From Bacteroidota bacterium (lineage in GTDB: Bacteria > Bacteroidota > Bacteroidia > Bacteroidales > UBA1556): a stretch of 5,129 bases of DNA. Under the pieces are notes generated by a model, which worked only from the letters and a program-made list of their open reading frames with translations, was not told the origin of the DNA and made no database searches. This document shows positions 1 through 5,129 of the stretch, piece by piece. A program made the position numbers and the translations under genes. Each line of letters opens with the position of its first letter. The stretch's first letter is position 1. The stretch spans positions 1 to 5,129 of the forward strand of contig QNXT01000121.1 in the NCBI GenBank assembly GCA_003973505.1, given 5' to 3'.

Positions 1-79
1 AAGTTTCGCACCCAGACTATTAACCATATATCCCAGATTATCCGATAATTATATTTGAAATAAATATATTTGTGAAGAC

Positions 80-114
80 TGCCTCTAGCTTCGGGAGACA
101 GATGCCGAAAGGCA
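80..114. repeat. Pair of small adjacent hairpins (REP-like unit)
   Basis: Two hairpins sit next to each other. The first pairs 80-85 with 95-100 (tgcctc/gagaca, one mismatch) around a 9-nt loop. The second is a perfect 4-bp stem, tgcc (103-106) with ggca (111-114), closed by a GAAA tetraloop. The outer sequences ctgcct (79-84) and aggcag (110-115) also pair with each other, so the unit could fold as one larger stem instead. Its GC content is clearly higher than its surroundings. It resembles a repetitive extragenic palindrome, but copy number cannot be judged from one window. Confidence 0.55.
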
Positions 115-116
115 GG

Positions 117-184
117 CTTAGTGTCTTGGTGGCAAAATACTAAACAATAGCCACAAAGGCTCGAAGGCTCTTAGAAACACTAAG
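117..184. repeat. Imperfect inverted repeat of a dispersed intergenic type
   Basis: The left arm, cttagtgtcttggtggc (117-133), is the inverse of sequence that begins (gccac at 150-154) and ends (acactaag at 177-184) the right arm. The right arm carries an extra insert containing a tandem pair of aaggctc units at 156-162 and 164-170. I recall very similar sequence, of the form CCACAAAGGCACGAAGGCACTAAG, as a recurrent intergenic repeat in many bacterial genomes. That is recollection and not a search result. Its function is unknown; it may act as a transcript-end structure or be a non-autonomous repeat. Confidence 0.6.
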
Positions 185-365
185 GCTAAAAAGAACGTCT
201 TTTAGAACTACTCGTCCATTAGATTTCAGTTGGTTAACAAAACCAGATTTTTATTATCTGCTGTATTTCATTAATATAAATAGAACTGCGAAACTTTAGT
301 AAATAATACAAATCTATTTTTAAATTACAGTAATTCAGGATATTATAAATCTTGAAAAGGAAGTT

Positions 366-391
366 TGTAACATTTACAGGGGCATAGCGTC
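366..391 (+). promoter_or_regulatory. Probable ECF sigma-factor promoter
   Basis: A -35-like GTAAC (367-371, within TGTAACATTT) is followed after exactly 16 nt by CGTC (388-391). This is the general layout of ECF-type promoters (AAC-containing -35, CGTC -10). Transcription would begin near 398-401, giving a leader of about 50 nt before the ATG at 453. No TAnnTTTG box for the housekeeping sigma factor is found between 300 and 452, which favours this reading. The responsible sigma factor is not encoded in the window. Confidence 0.55.
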
Positions 392-414
392 ATAAGCTCA
401 TAACATCTGTTACA
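366..414. promoter_or_regulatory. TGTAACA / TGTTACA inverted repeat around the start site
   Basis: TGTAACA at 366-372 has an exact 7-bp inverted copy, TGTTACA, at 408-414. The second copy belongs to a compact palindrome, taaca-tc-tgtta (401-412). The first also forms TGTAA-cat-TTACA (366-378). The copies flank the predicted transcription start of the outer-membrane protein gene. Binding by a regulator is possible but not shown, because the left copy also overlaps the proposed -35 element. Confidence 0.3.
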
Positions 415-452
415 GACAATTAATCGAAACGAATTATTAAAAATATATAGAC

Positions 453-1919
453 ATGACCAAATTTTTCCTAATAAATATCTTAATAGTATTCAGCATAGCT
501 GTTAGTGCGCAATCTCAAATCATAATTAAAACAGGTGATTTTTCCTCATTTGAAATCAATCAACCAATTGACATCTACATTCATCAATCGGATAGTAGCT
601 ATATAGAAGTGAAAGGGAACGATATTCAACGCAACAATATAAATATCAATAATAATAATGGGGCACTCAAAATTTCCATTCACGGATCGGCAAATATGAA
701 TGCCCAATATCATATTTACAGTAAACAATTTGATAAGATAACTTTAGGTGGAGCTTCTGAGCTTCATACGATAGGCCAAATAAGTGGAAATACTTTAGAC
801 CTTAACCTGAGTTCAGCTAGTGATAGCAAACTAAATCTAAATTATAGAAAGCTAAAAAGCGTGCAAACAGGAGCTTCCGATGCATGGGTATATGGAAAAG
901 TGGATACCATGATTATAAACATCAGTGGTGCAAGCGATTTTGATGCTTATGGAACGAAAAATACTTATACAAATATTATTGCCAGTGGATCGAGCGATGC
1001 AAATGTAAATCCAGACAGCACCTTAATTGCCAGCCTTAGTGGAGCCAGTGAATTAGCCTTCAAAAAAGAGCCTGCCTATAAATCAATTAATTCGAATGGT
1101 GCATCGGAATATGGACAAAAAACGAATACGGGTGATGGTATCGAATTGAATAATATGTCTGTTTATGAAGAAGGAGATACCATCCGCATTGATTTGGGTA
1201 ATGGGAAACGTAAGATTGTGATAGTGGATGGTGACGATGGGGTAAAGATTAAAACAAAACGAAATCATATTCGCCGCTTTAGAGGAAATTGGGCCGGAGT
1301 AGAATTGGGTGTAAATGGTTATATGACACCCCAAGGCTCTATCAATATGCCAAAAGAATATGAGTTCTTAGAATTACAGTATGAAAACTCACGAAATTTT
1401 AATCTAAATTTTTTCCAACAGAGTTTTAATATCGCAGGCAATCGATTCGGACTTCTTACCGGACTAGGATTCCGATGGCTAAATTACCGATTTGCAAACG
1501 ACATTATTCTTACAGGCGATTCAAGTAAAATATACGGTTTCCACGATAAAGATGCCACTCGCTCATACACCAAAAGTAAGCTCACAGCCTGGTATTTAAC
1601 TATGCCTTTGATATTCGAATACCAAACTAATTCCCATCATCAAAGTAATAGTTTCCACATTGGAGTGGGTGTAATTGGAGGACTTCGCTTAGGCTCACAT
1701 TCCAAGCAAGTTTATAATAGTACTGTGGGTGATGGAAAACAAAAGCAAAAATCAAGAGATGCATTTCATCTACAACCCTTTGTTTTAGATGCCACAGCTC
1801 GCATCGGATGGGGGCCCATCAATTTGTTTGCGACCTACTCATTAATCGATATGTTTAGAAAAGATCGCGGACCTGAATTAAGACCCTTCACTGTGGGTAT
1901 TATTTTACCATTCACATAA
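453..1919 (+). CDS. Secreted head GIN domain (DUF2807) protein with C-terminal outer-membrane beta-barrel
   Basis: This 488-residue protein is predicted to reach the outer membrane. Residues 1-19 form a signal peptide, with likely cleavage after VSA-19; there is no lipobox cysteine. Residues about 25-225 match the head GIN (DUF2807) beta-helical pattern, with seven G/S-A/S-S-D/E turns at 100, 121, 140, 159, 179, 197 and 216. A charged linker follows (about 226-275, rich in D, G, K and R). Residues about 278-488 contain eight amphipathic strand candidates and end in L-R-P-F-T-V-G-I plus a terminal P-F-T, as in PorT-like eight-strand barrels. Head GIN proteins are common in Bacteroidota, but their function is poorly known; adhesion or a surface scaffold is a guess. 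The ATG at 453 places the signal peptide correctly. The gene appears monocistronic and is preceded by an ECF-type promoter. Confidence 0.85.
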   Translation: MTKFFLINILIVFSIAVSAQSQIIIKTGDFSSFEINQPIDIYIHQSDSSYIEVKGNDIQRNNININNNNGALKISIHGSANMNAQYHIYSKQFDKITLGGASELHTIGQISGNTLDLNLSSASDSKLNLNYRKLKSVQTGASDAWVYGKVDTMIINISGASDFDAYGTKNTYTNIIASGSSDANVNPDSTLIASLSGASELAFKKEPAYKSINSNGASEYGQKTNTGDGIELNNMSVYEEGDTIRIDLGNGKRKIVIVDGDDGVKIKTKRNHIRRFRGNWAGVELGVNGYMTPQGSINMPKEYEFLELQYENSRNFNLNFFQQSFNIAGNRFGLLTGLGFRWLNYRFANDIILTGDSSKIYGFHDKDATRSYTKSKLTAWYLTMPLIFEYQTNSHHQSNSFHIGVGVIGGLRLGSHSKQVYNSTVGDGKQKQKSRDAFHLQPFVLDATARIGWGPINLFATYSLIDMFRKDRGPELRPFTVGIILPFT

Positions 1920-1928
1920 GAAATAGTA

Positions 1929-1955
1929 AGAGCAGCTCGATTTTAGTATTGCTCT
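1929..1955. terminator. Weak hairpin after the outer-membrane protein gene
   Basis: The sequence agagca (1929-1934) pairs perfectly with tgctct (1950-1955) around a 15-nt loop, ten bases after the stop codon. There is no T-tract on the + strand. It may stabilise the mRNA 3' end rather than terminate transcription. The stronger terminator lies about 75 bases further on. Confidence 0.3.
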
Positions 1956-2006
1956 CATTATATGAAGATTCTCTCCCAATACACATAATTTTATGAATCT
2001 GTGCTC

Positions 2007-2041
2007 AACCCTAATCGCTACCTGTGGTTAGGGTTATTTTT
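2007..2041 (+). terminator. Rho-independent terminator
   Basis: The sequence aaccctaa (2007-2014) pairs perfectly with ttagggtt (2028-2035). The stem can continue inward through T-G, C-G, G-T and C-G pairs to a 5-nt loop, giving up to 12 pairs. It is followed directly by ATTTTT (2036-2041). This is a good intrinsic terminator for the outer-membrane protein transcript. Its T-tract is shared with the promoter box of the next gene. Confidence 0.75.
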
Positions 2042-2042
2042 G
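2035..2042 (+). promoter_or_regulatory. TAnnTTTG promoter box of the DUF2520 operon
   Basis: TATTTTTG matches the Bacteroidota housekeeping -7 consensus TAnnTTTG. It lies 15 nt before the ATG at 2058, so the leader would be only about 8-10 nt. No clear TTG -33 element is seen about 20 nt upstream, where the terminator hairpin lies. Overlap with that terminator's T-tract means part of the match could come from the terminator alone. Confidence 0.5.
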
Positions 2043-2057
2043 TATTTTCGCCCATCG

Positions 2058-2837
2058 ATGAAAACAAAACTCAATATTGCAATCGTAGGAACAGGGAATC
2101 TCGCATGGCATTTGGCAAATGCCATTGATAGCTCGGAGCATAATCTGTTACAAGTTTTATCCAGAGATCAAAAGCGTGCTGAAGAGTTTACGCAAAACCT
2201 TTCGGCCAAGGGGATTAGTAGGATTGACGATATTGATGCCAATGTAGAAATAATCATTTTAGCACTTACCGACACCGCTCTAAAAGGAAAATATATTGCG
2301 CAGTTTCCAAAAAATGCGATTATGTGTCATACTTCGGGCTCCATCTCCATGCGTGTTTTGAAGAGCCATAAAAAGCATGGTATTTTTTACCCTTTACAAA
2401 CCTTTTCCAAGCAAAAAGAAGTGGATTTTTCAAATATCCCAATTTGTTTGGAAGCCAGTGATAATGAAGTTCTTCAAAAACTGCATGTGTTAGCAAACAG
2501 CCTAAGCAAAAGCATTTACGAAATCAATTCGAAACAACGTAAAGCCTTGCATGTGGCGGCTGTATTTGCTTGCAATTTTACCAATTTGATGTATGATATC
2601 TCTTCGGATATTTGTAATGATGCAAATTTGAATTTCGATATCCTACGACCTTTAATCAAAGAAACTGCGGCTAAAGTTCAAAATCATTTTCCAGAGGATG
2701 TGCAAACGGGACCTGCCAAAAGAAATGATGGTCGGGTAATAGAGTATCACAAAAAGTTTTTATATGATTACCCTGATTATCAGGAAATTTACGATTTGTT
2801 AACTTACGAAATACAACAAAAACATGAAGAATTATAA
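2058..2837 (+). CDS. DUF2520 / Rossmann-like NAD(P)-binding oxidoreductase
   Basis: A 259-residue protein of the Rossmann-like plus DUF2520 family, often annotated as an F420-dependent NADP reductase-like protein; the substrate is unknown. The N-terminal Rossmann fold opens with an I-A-I-V-G-T-G-N-L-A nucleotide-binding loop (G-x-G-N at 11-14). This is followed by L-T-D-T, H-T-S-G-S (91-95) and Y-P-L-Q-T-F-S (111-117), all typical of the family. The helical DUF2520 half holds K-A-L-H-V-A-A-V-F-A-C-N-F (162-174) and G-P-A-K-R-N-D (218-224). An in-frame GTG at 2001 would add 19 residues, but these are encoded by the terminator hairpin and promoter box and precede the family's normal N-terminus. 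I therefore chose the ATG at 2058. It is the first gene of the operon and overlaps the next by 14 nt. It is likely cytoplasmic. Family assignment is firm; the reaction is not known. Confidence 0.9.
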   Translation: MKTKLNIAIVGTGNLAWHLANAIDSSEHNLLQVLSRDQKRAEEFTQNLSAKGISRIDDIDANVEIIILALTDTALKGKYIAQFPKNAIMCHTSGSISMRVLKSHKKHGIFYPLQTFSKQKEVDFSNIPICLEASDNEVLQKLHVLANSLSKSIYEINSKQRKALHVAAVFACNFTNLMYDISSDICNDANLNFDILRPLIKETAAKVQNHFPEDVQTGPAKRNDGRVIEYHKKFLYDYPDYQEIYDLLTYEIQQKHEEL

Positions 2838-3345
2838 AGCCAAATTAGGAAAAATCAACACCTTTATTTTCGATTTTGATGGCGTACTGTCTGATGGCAT
2901 GGTATTGCTTACTGAAGATGGACATTATCTTCGCAAAACAAGTGTTAAAGATGGTTATGCATTGCAACTGGCGGTAAAGAAAGGTTACCGCATTGTGATT
3001 ATTTCAGGAGCACGAGCCGAAGGAATGCTAAAACGCCTTTACGGTCTCAATATCAAAGATGTGTATTTGGGTGTGGAGAATAAGCTGAAAGTATATCAAG
3101 AAGTAAAAGAGAAATACGGCTTTGAGGATGAAAACGCTATTTATATGGGCGATGACATTCCCGATTTTGAGGTGCTAAAAACGGTTGGTGTGGCCACTTG
3201 TCCTGCCGATGCTGCTATGGAAATAAAAGAAATAGCCGATTATATTTCGGATAAAAGAGGCGGTGAAGGATGTGCTCGCGATATTATTGAGCAAGTTCTT
3301 AAATTGCAGAAAAAATGGATGAATGATGATGCCTATCAATGGTAA
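2824..3345 (+). CDS. KdsC-like HAD phosphatase (Kdo-8-phosphate phosphatase family)
   Basis: This 173-residue cytoplasmic HAD enzyme has the usual length of the KdsC family, which removes phosphate from Kdo 8-phosphate in LPS core sugar synthesis. All catalytic motifs are present. D17-F-D19-G-V-L-S-D-G supplies the nucleophile and acid/base aspartates. I-I-S61-G is motif II and N-K87-L the motif III lysine. G-D110-D111-I-P-D114 provides the Mg2+ ligands. The family's C-terminal G-G-x-G-x-x-R-D (146-153) is also present, and there is no cap domain, as expected for tetrameric KdsC. The ATG lies inside the DUF2520 gene (14-nt overlap), which suggests translational coupling. The exact substrate is inferred: related enzymes act on other 2-keto sugar acid phosphates, and no other Kdo gene is adjacent. 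Confidence 0.88.
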   Translation: MKNYKAKLGKINTFIFDFDGVLSDGMVLLTEDGHYLRKTSVKDGYALQLAVKKGYRIVIISGARAEGMLKRLYGLNIKDVYLGVENKLKVYQEVKEKYGFEDENAIYMGDDIPDFEVLKTVGVATCPADAAMEIKEIADYISDKRGGEGCARDIIEQVLKLQKKWMNDDAYQW

Positions 3346-3364
3346 AAAAATATAATTCGAACCG

Positions 3365-4318
3365 ATGAAAACCTATTTCAAATTATTTCGTGCGCCAAAT
3401 CTTCTGATTATCATTGTATTGGAATACCTTCTTAAAACAGCTGTTTTTGAAAAACTTTTATCTGTTGAGGGAATTGCCTATCCTATCAATCAAATTTGGT
3501 TTGGACTATTTGTTGTTTCAACGGTTTTTGTTGCCATAGCGGGCTATATTGTTAACGATATTGCCGATGTGGAAATCGATAAAATTAATCGCCCCGACCG
3601 AGCATTAAGTTCCGGAGTCATTAGTATTTCGCAAGCAAAAAGCTTACAATGGTTTTTCGAAATTGCAGCTATTATTTTAGGTTTTAGTGTTGCATATCAT
3701 ATCGGGCAACCTTCATTGGTGAATATTCATATTTTGCTAATATTCTTATTACGAACTTACGCTAAAAAACTTAAATGCAAAGGGTTAATAGGAAATATTA
3801 CTGTTGCAATAAGTACAGCTACCGTACCTGCTTGGGTATGGATATACAGTATCTTTGCTTTACAGACTTCTCTACCAAACACCTCTTTCGACTTCTCTTT
3901 TATCAATTTAATAACACTCTTTTATATTGGTTTTGCCTTTATTTTTACATTGATTCGGGAGATTGTAAAAGACTTGGAAGACTTAAAAGGGGATAAAGAA
4001 TGTAATTGCAACACCTTGGCGGTATCACTTCCTTTGCAAAAAGTGAAAAATTGGGTGATTGTTCTTAATGCCATTGCCATACAAGGAATATTAGTATTTA
4101 TTTGGCTCTTATTTAACCGCCTTCCCGAAGTAGAAATTATCGCAAAGGGAGAGACTTTATTTGCAGCCAACTTTATCTCCATTGCCATAGTTATTCTAAT
4201 TCATATTATTCCTAAAACAATAAAAGCAAATAGCTCTTTGGATTTTCATAAAATTGGTAATACGCTTAAAATCGTAATGGTGGCAGGCATTGCTCAAATG
4301 CTTTTTTTGCTAATGTAG
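3365..4318 (+). CDS. UbiA-family prenyltransferase, (geranylgeranyl)glycerol-phosphate geranylgeranyltransferase-like
   Basis: This 317-residue polytopic membrane protein has about eight or nine hydrophobic segments (for example around 44-63, 96-112, 141-163, 178-197, 228-250, 266-282 and 299-317). UbiA enzymes transfer a prenyl group from a Mg2+-bound prenyl diphosphate. Both Asp-rich motifs are intact: N64-D65-x-x-D68-x-x-x-D72 followed by K-I-N-R-P-D-R, and R198-E-I-V-K-D203-L-E-D206-x-x-G-D210. The T-Y-A-K-K-L-K segment (131-137) also fits. The N-R-P and E-D-x-x-G-D patterns suit the digeranylgeranylglyceryl-phosphate-synthase branch. Menaquinone (MenA) or other aromatic acceptors cannot be excluded. 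It starts 19 nt after the KdsC-like gene, in the same operon. Confidence 0.85.
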   Translation: MKTYFKLFRAPNLLIIIVLEYLLKTAVFEKLLSVEGIAYPINQIWFGLFVVSTVFVAIAGYIVNDIADVEIDKINRPDRALSSGVISISQAKSLQWFFEIAAIILGFSVAYHIGQPSLVNIHILLIFLLRTYAKKLKCKGLIGNITVAISTATVPAWVWIYSIFALQTSLPNTSFDFSFINLITLFYIGFAFIFTLIREIVKDLEDLKGDKECNCNTLAVSLPLQKVKNWVIVLNAIAIQGILVFIWLLFNRLPEVEIIAKGETLFAANFISIAIVILIHIIPKTIKANSSLDFHKIGNTLKIVMVAGIAQMLFLLM

Positions 4319-4369
4319 TATTCGTTAATAATTTTTTGAAATATTGATGAGATTTCTTAGATAGCTAAC

Positions 4370-4377
4370 TATATTTG
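4370..4377 (+). promoter_or_regulatory. TAnnTTTG promoter box before the Maf gene
   Basis: TATATTTG matches the Bacteroidota -7 consensus and lies in the 73-nt gap after the UbiA gene. A possible -33 TTG is at 4344-4346, with a 23-nt spacer that is slightly long. Transcription would start near 4383, leaving under ten leader bases before the ATG at 4392. It probably acts as an internal promoter in addition to read-through, since no terminator hairpin follows UbiA. Confidence 0.5.
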
Positions 4378-4391
4378 TAAAAAAATATTCT

Positions 4392-5000
4392 ATGGGTAAC
4401 AGGCTTACAGAACTTCGGCGTTATAACTTAATTTTGGCATCACGATCACCTCGTCGTCAGATGCTTTTACAGGGGCTCGATTTATCCTTTGAGATAAAGG
4501 TGAAAAACACAAAAGAGGTTTACCCTGACGATATGCATTATGAAGAGGTGCCAGAGTTTTTAGCAAAACTTAAAGCCGCTGCTTTTAATTTGGAGGATTT
4601 AAAGAAAAATGACATCATCATAACAGCCGATACCATTGTTGTGTTGGATGGTGAAATCATAGAAAAGCCAAAAACAAAAGAAGAGGCTGTAGCGATTCTT
4701 AAAAAATTGTCGGGTAGAGAACATCAGGTGATTACGGGAGTTTGTTTTACAAGCAAAAACCTTCAAAAACACTTCTCGTCCAGTTCTCTAGTAAAGTTTA
4801 GAGACATCAACGATCAAGATATTGCCTACTATGTGGAGGAGTATATGCCTCTTGACAAAGCAGGAGCCTATGGTATTCAAGAATGGATAGGCTATGTTGC
4901 CATTGAAAAAATCACGGGTTCTTTCTATAATGTAATGGGGCTTCCTACGCAGATATTATTTGAAGAACTGATTGCTTTCACCAATTCTATGAAGTATTAA
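4392..5000 (+). CDS. maf: Maf-family nucleoside triphosphate pyrophosphatase (dTTP/UTP type)
   Basis: A 202-residue cytoplasmic protein of normal Maf length. Maf enzymes hydrolyse non-canonical or excess nucleoside triphosphates to the monophosphate and pyrophosphate, and overexpression in other bacteria affects septum formation. The phosphate-binding S17-R-S-P-R-R22 loop, T-A-D80-T with downstream E-K-P (91-93), S-G-R-E-H-Q-V-I-T-G-V (107-117) and G-S-F-Y-N-V-M-G-L-P (176-185) are all intact. D155-K-A-G-A-Y-G-I-Q163 marks the YhdE-like dTTP/UTP branch rather than the YceF-like m7GTP branch, which has a C-A-G-S-F-K-type motif there. The ATG at 4392 gives the short N-terminal extension I associate with Bacteroidota Maf proteins. 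A double TAA stop ends the gene 3 nt before the next start. Confidence 0.93.
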   Translation: MGNRLTELRRYNLILASRSPRRQMLLQGLDLSFEIKVKNTKEVYPDDMHYEEVPEFLAKLKAAAFNLEDLKKNDIIITADTIVVLDGEIIEKPKTKEEAVAILKKLSGREHQVITGVCFTSKNLQKHFSSSSLVKFRDINDQDIAYYVEEYMPLDKAGAYGIQEWIGYVAIEKITGSFYNVMGLPTQILFEELIAFTNSMKY

Positions 5001-5003
5001 TAA

Positions 5004-5129
5004 ATGAAGGAAACAGTCTCCAAAAAATTCCAGTTCAATCGGGTTTTTGATATTTCAATGGGGCATTTTCTCCATGACGTTTATTCATCTTTTCTTACTC
5101 CATTGCTTCCTATTTTTATTGAGAAATTT
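5004..5129 (+). CDS. MFS transporter, N-terminal fragment (cut by window end)
   Basis: An ATG three bases after the Maf stop opens a frame with no stop through 5129, giving 42 residues. After a charged start (M-K-E-T-V-S-K-K) it reads I-S-M-G-H-F-L-H-D-V-Y-S-S-F-L-T-P-L-L-P, a first membrane helix. The G-H-F-x-H-D-x-Y-S-S-F-L-x-P-L-L-P pattern is typical of the fosmidomycin-resistance (Fsr)-like branch of MFS efflux proteins. The tight spacing places it in the Maf operon. The rest of the protein, and so its substrate class, lies outside the window. Confidence 0.7.
   Translation, partial: MKETVSKKFQFNRVFDISMGHFLHDVYSSFLTPLLPIFIEKF

Larger units (their letters stand above)
1..296. repeat. 10-bp inverted repeat bracketing the palindromic region
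   Basis: The first ten bases, aagtttcgca, are the exact reverse complement of tgcgaaactt at 287-296. The palindromic units at 80-184 lie between them. The match does not extend inward, and its outward extent on the left is cut off by the window edge. It could mark the ends of a small non-autonomous element of about 300 bp, or be chance in a 450-base AT-rich stretch. No transposase or target-site duplication is visible. Confidence 0.3.
1..452. other. Gene-free intergenic region with palindromes and a promoter
   Basis: No reading frame here looks like a gene: all are short, and none has a recognisable motif or a plausible start. The region splits into two parts. Positions 1-300 are rich in short inverted repeats (separate entries at 80-114, 117-184 and 1-296). 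Positions 300-452 are the AT-rich leader of the downstream outer-membrane protein gene and contain an ECF-type promoter. Two further small hairpins can be drawn: 186-205, with ctaaaa pairing ttttag, and 244-260, with cagat pairing atctg around a 7-nt loop. Neither has a clear function. What lies left of position 1 is unknown, so this region may also hold the end of another transcript. Confidence 0.8.

Noticed and set aside
50..72. Two TATATTTG promoter-like boxes (50-57 and 65-72)
   Set aside because: They match TAnnTTTG, but the stretch is AT-rich, no gene follows within 380 bases, and no -33 element is evident.
100..260. CRISPR array or tandem repeat
   Set aside because: The repeated words are inverted or 7-8 nt long, with no regularly spaced identical repeats and spacers.
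546..728. 60-residue open frame on the minus strand
   Set aside because: It lies inside the signal-bearing head GIN protein gene, has no family motif, and is an antisense shadow.
1083..1334. 83-residue open frame on the minus strand
   Set aside because: It is antisense to the head GIN/barrel linker, has no motif or promoter, and is explained by the coding strand.
3775..3996. 73-residue + strand frame inside the UbiA gene
   Set aside because: Its Cys/Tyr/Phe-rich composition is typical of an out-of-frame reading of a membrane protein gene.
3922..4188. 88-residue minus-strand frame inside the UbiA gene
   Set aside because: It overlaps the second Asp-rich motif of UbiA on the opposite strand and has no independent support.

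Overview
The window reads as AT-rich chromosomal DNA from a member of the Bacteroidota, probably a Bacteroidales/Marinilabiliales-type organism. Evidence for this is the TAnnTTTG-type promoter boxes, the lack of clear Shine-Dalgarno sequences, an outer-membrane protein with a DUF2807 (head GIN) domain, and a gene order (DUF2520 - KdsC-like HAD - UbiA - Maf) that I recall from many Bacteroidota genomes. The genus cannot be settled from this sequence. All genes found lie on the + strand.

Positions 1-452 carry no gene that I can support. The first ~300 bases hold short palindromic units: two small hairpins, then a larger imperfect inverted repeat of a type I recall as dispersed between genes in many bacteria. 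An exact 10-bp inverted repeat lies at 1-10 and 287-296. Positions 366-391 look like an ECF sigma-factor promoter (GTAAC, 16 nt, CGTC) driving the first gene.

Positions 453-1919 encode a secreted 488-residue protein. It has a signal peptide, a repetitive beta-helical head GIN domain with seven Gly-Ala-Ser-Asp/Glu turns spaced 18-21 residues apart, and a predicted eight-strand outer-membrane beta-barrel. It stands alone and is separated from the next gene by a strong hairpin terminator (2007-2041).

Positions 2058-5129 look like one operon of housekeeping or envelope genes. They encode a DUF2520 Rossmann dehydrogenase-like protein (true start at 2058, not the upstream GTG at 2001), a KdsC-like HAD phosphatase overlapping it by 14 nt, a UbiA-family membrane prenyltransferase of the digeranylgeranylglyceryl-phosphate-synthase type, a Maf nucleotide pyrophosphatase with its own promoter box, and the first 42 codons of an MFS transporter cut by the window end. 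The KdsC-like enzyme points to Kdo/LPS sugar synthesis, UbiA to prenyl-lipid synthesis and Maf to nucleotide-pool cleaning. Their shared transcription is clearer than any shared pathway.

I do not see a wholly new defence, mobile or RNA system. The items most worth a second look are the head GIN/beta-barrel fusion with its ECF-type promoter, the palindromic intergenic element, and the archaeal-type lipid prenyltransferase.
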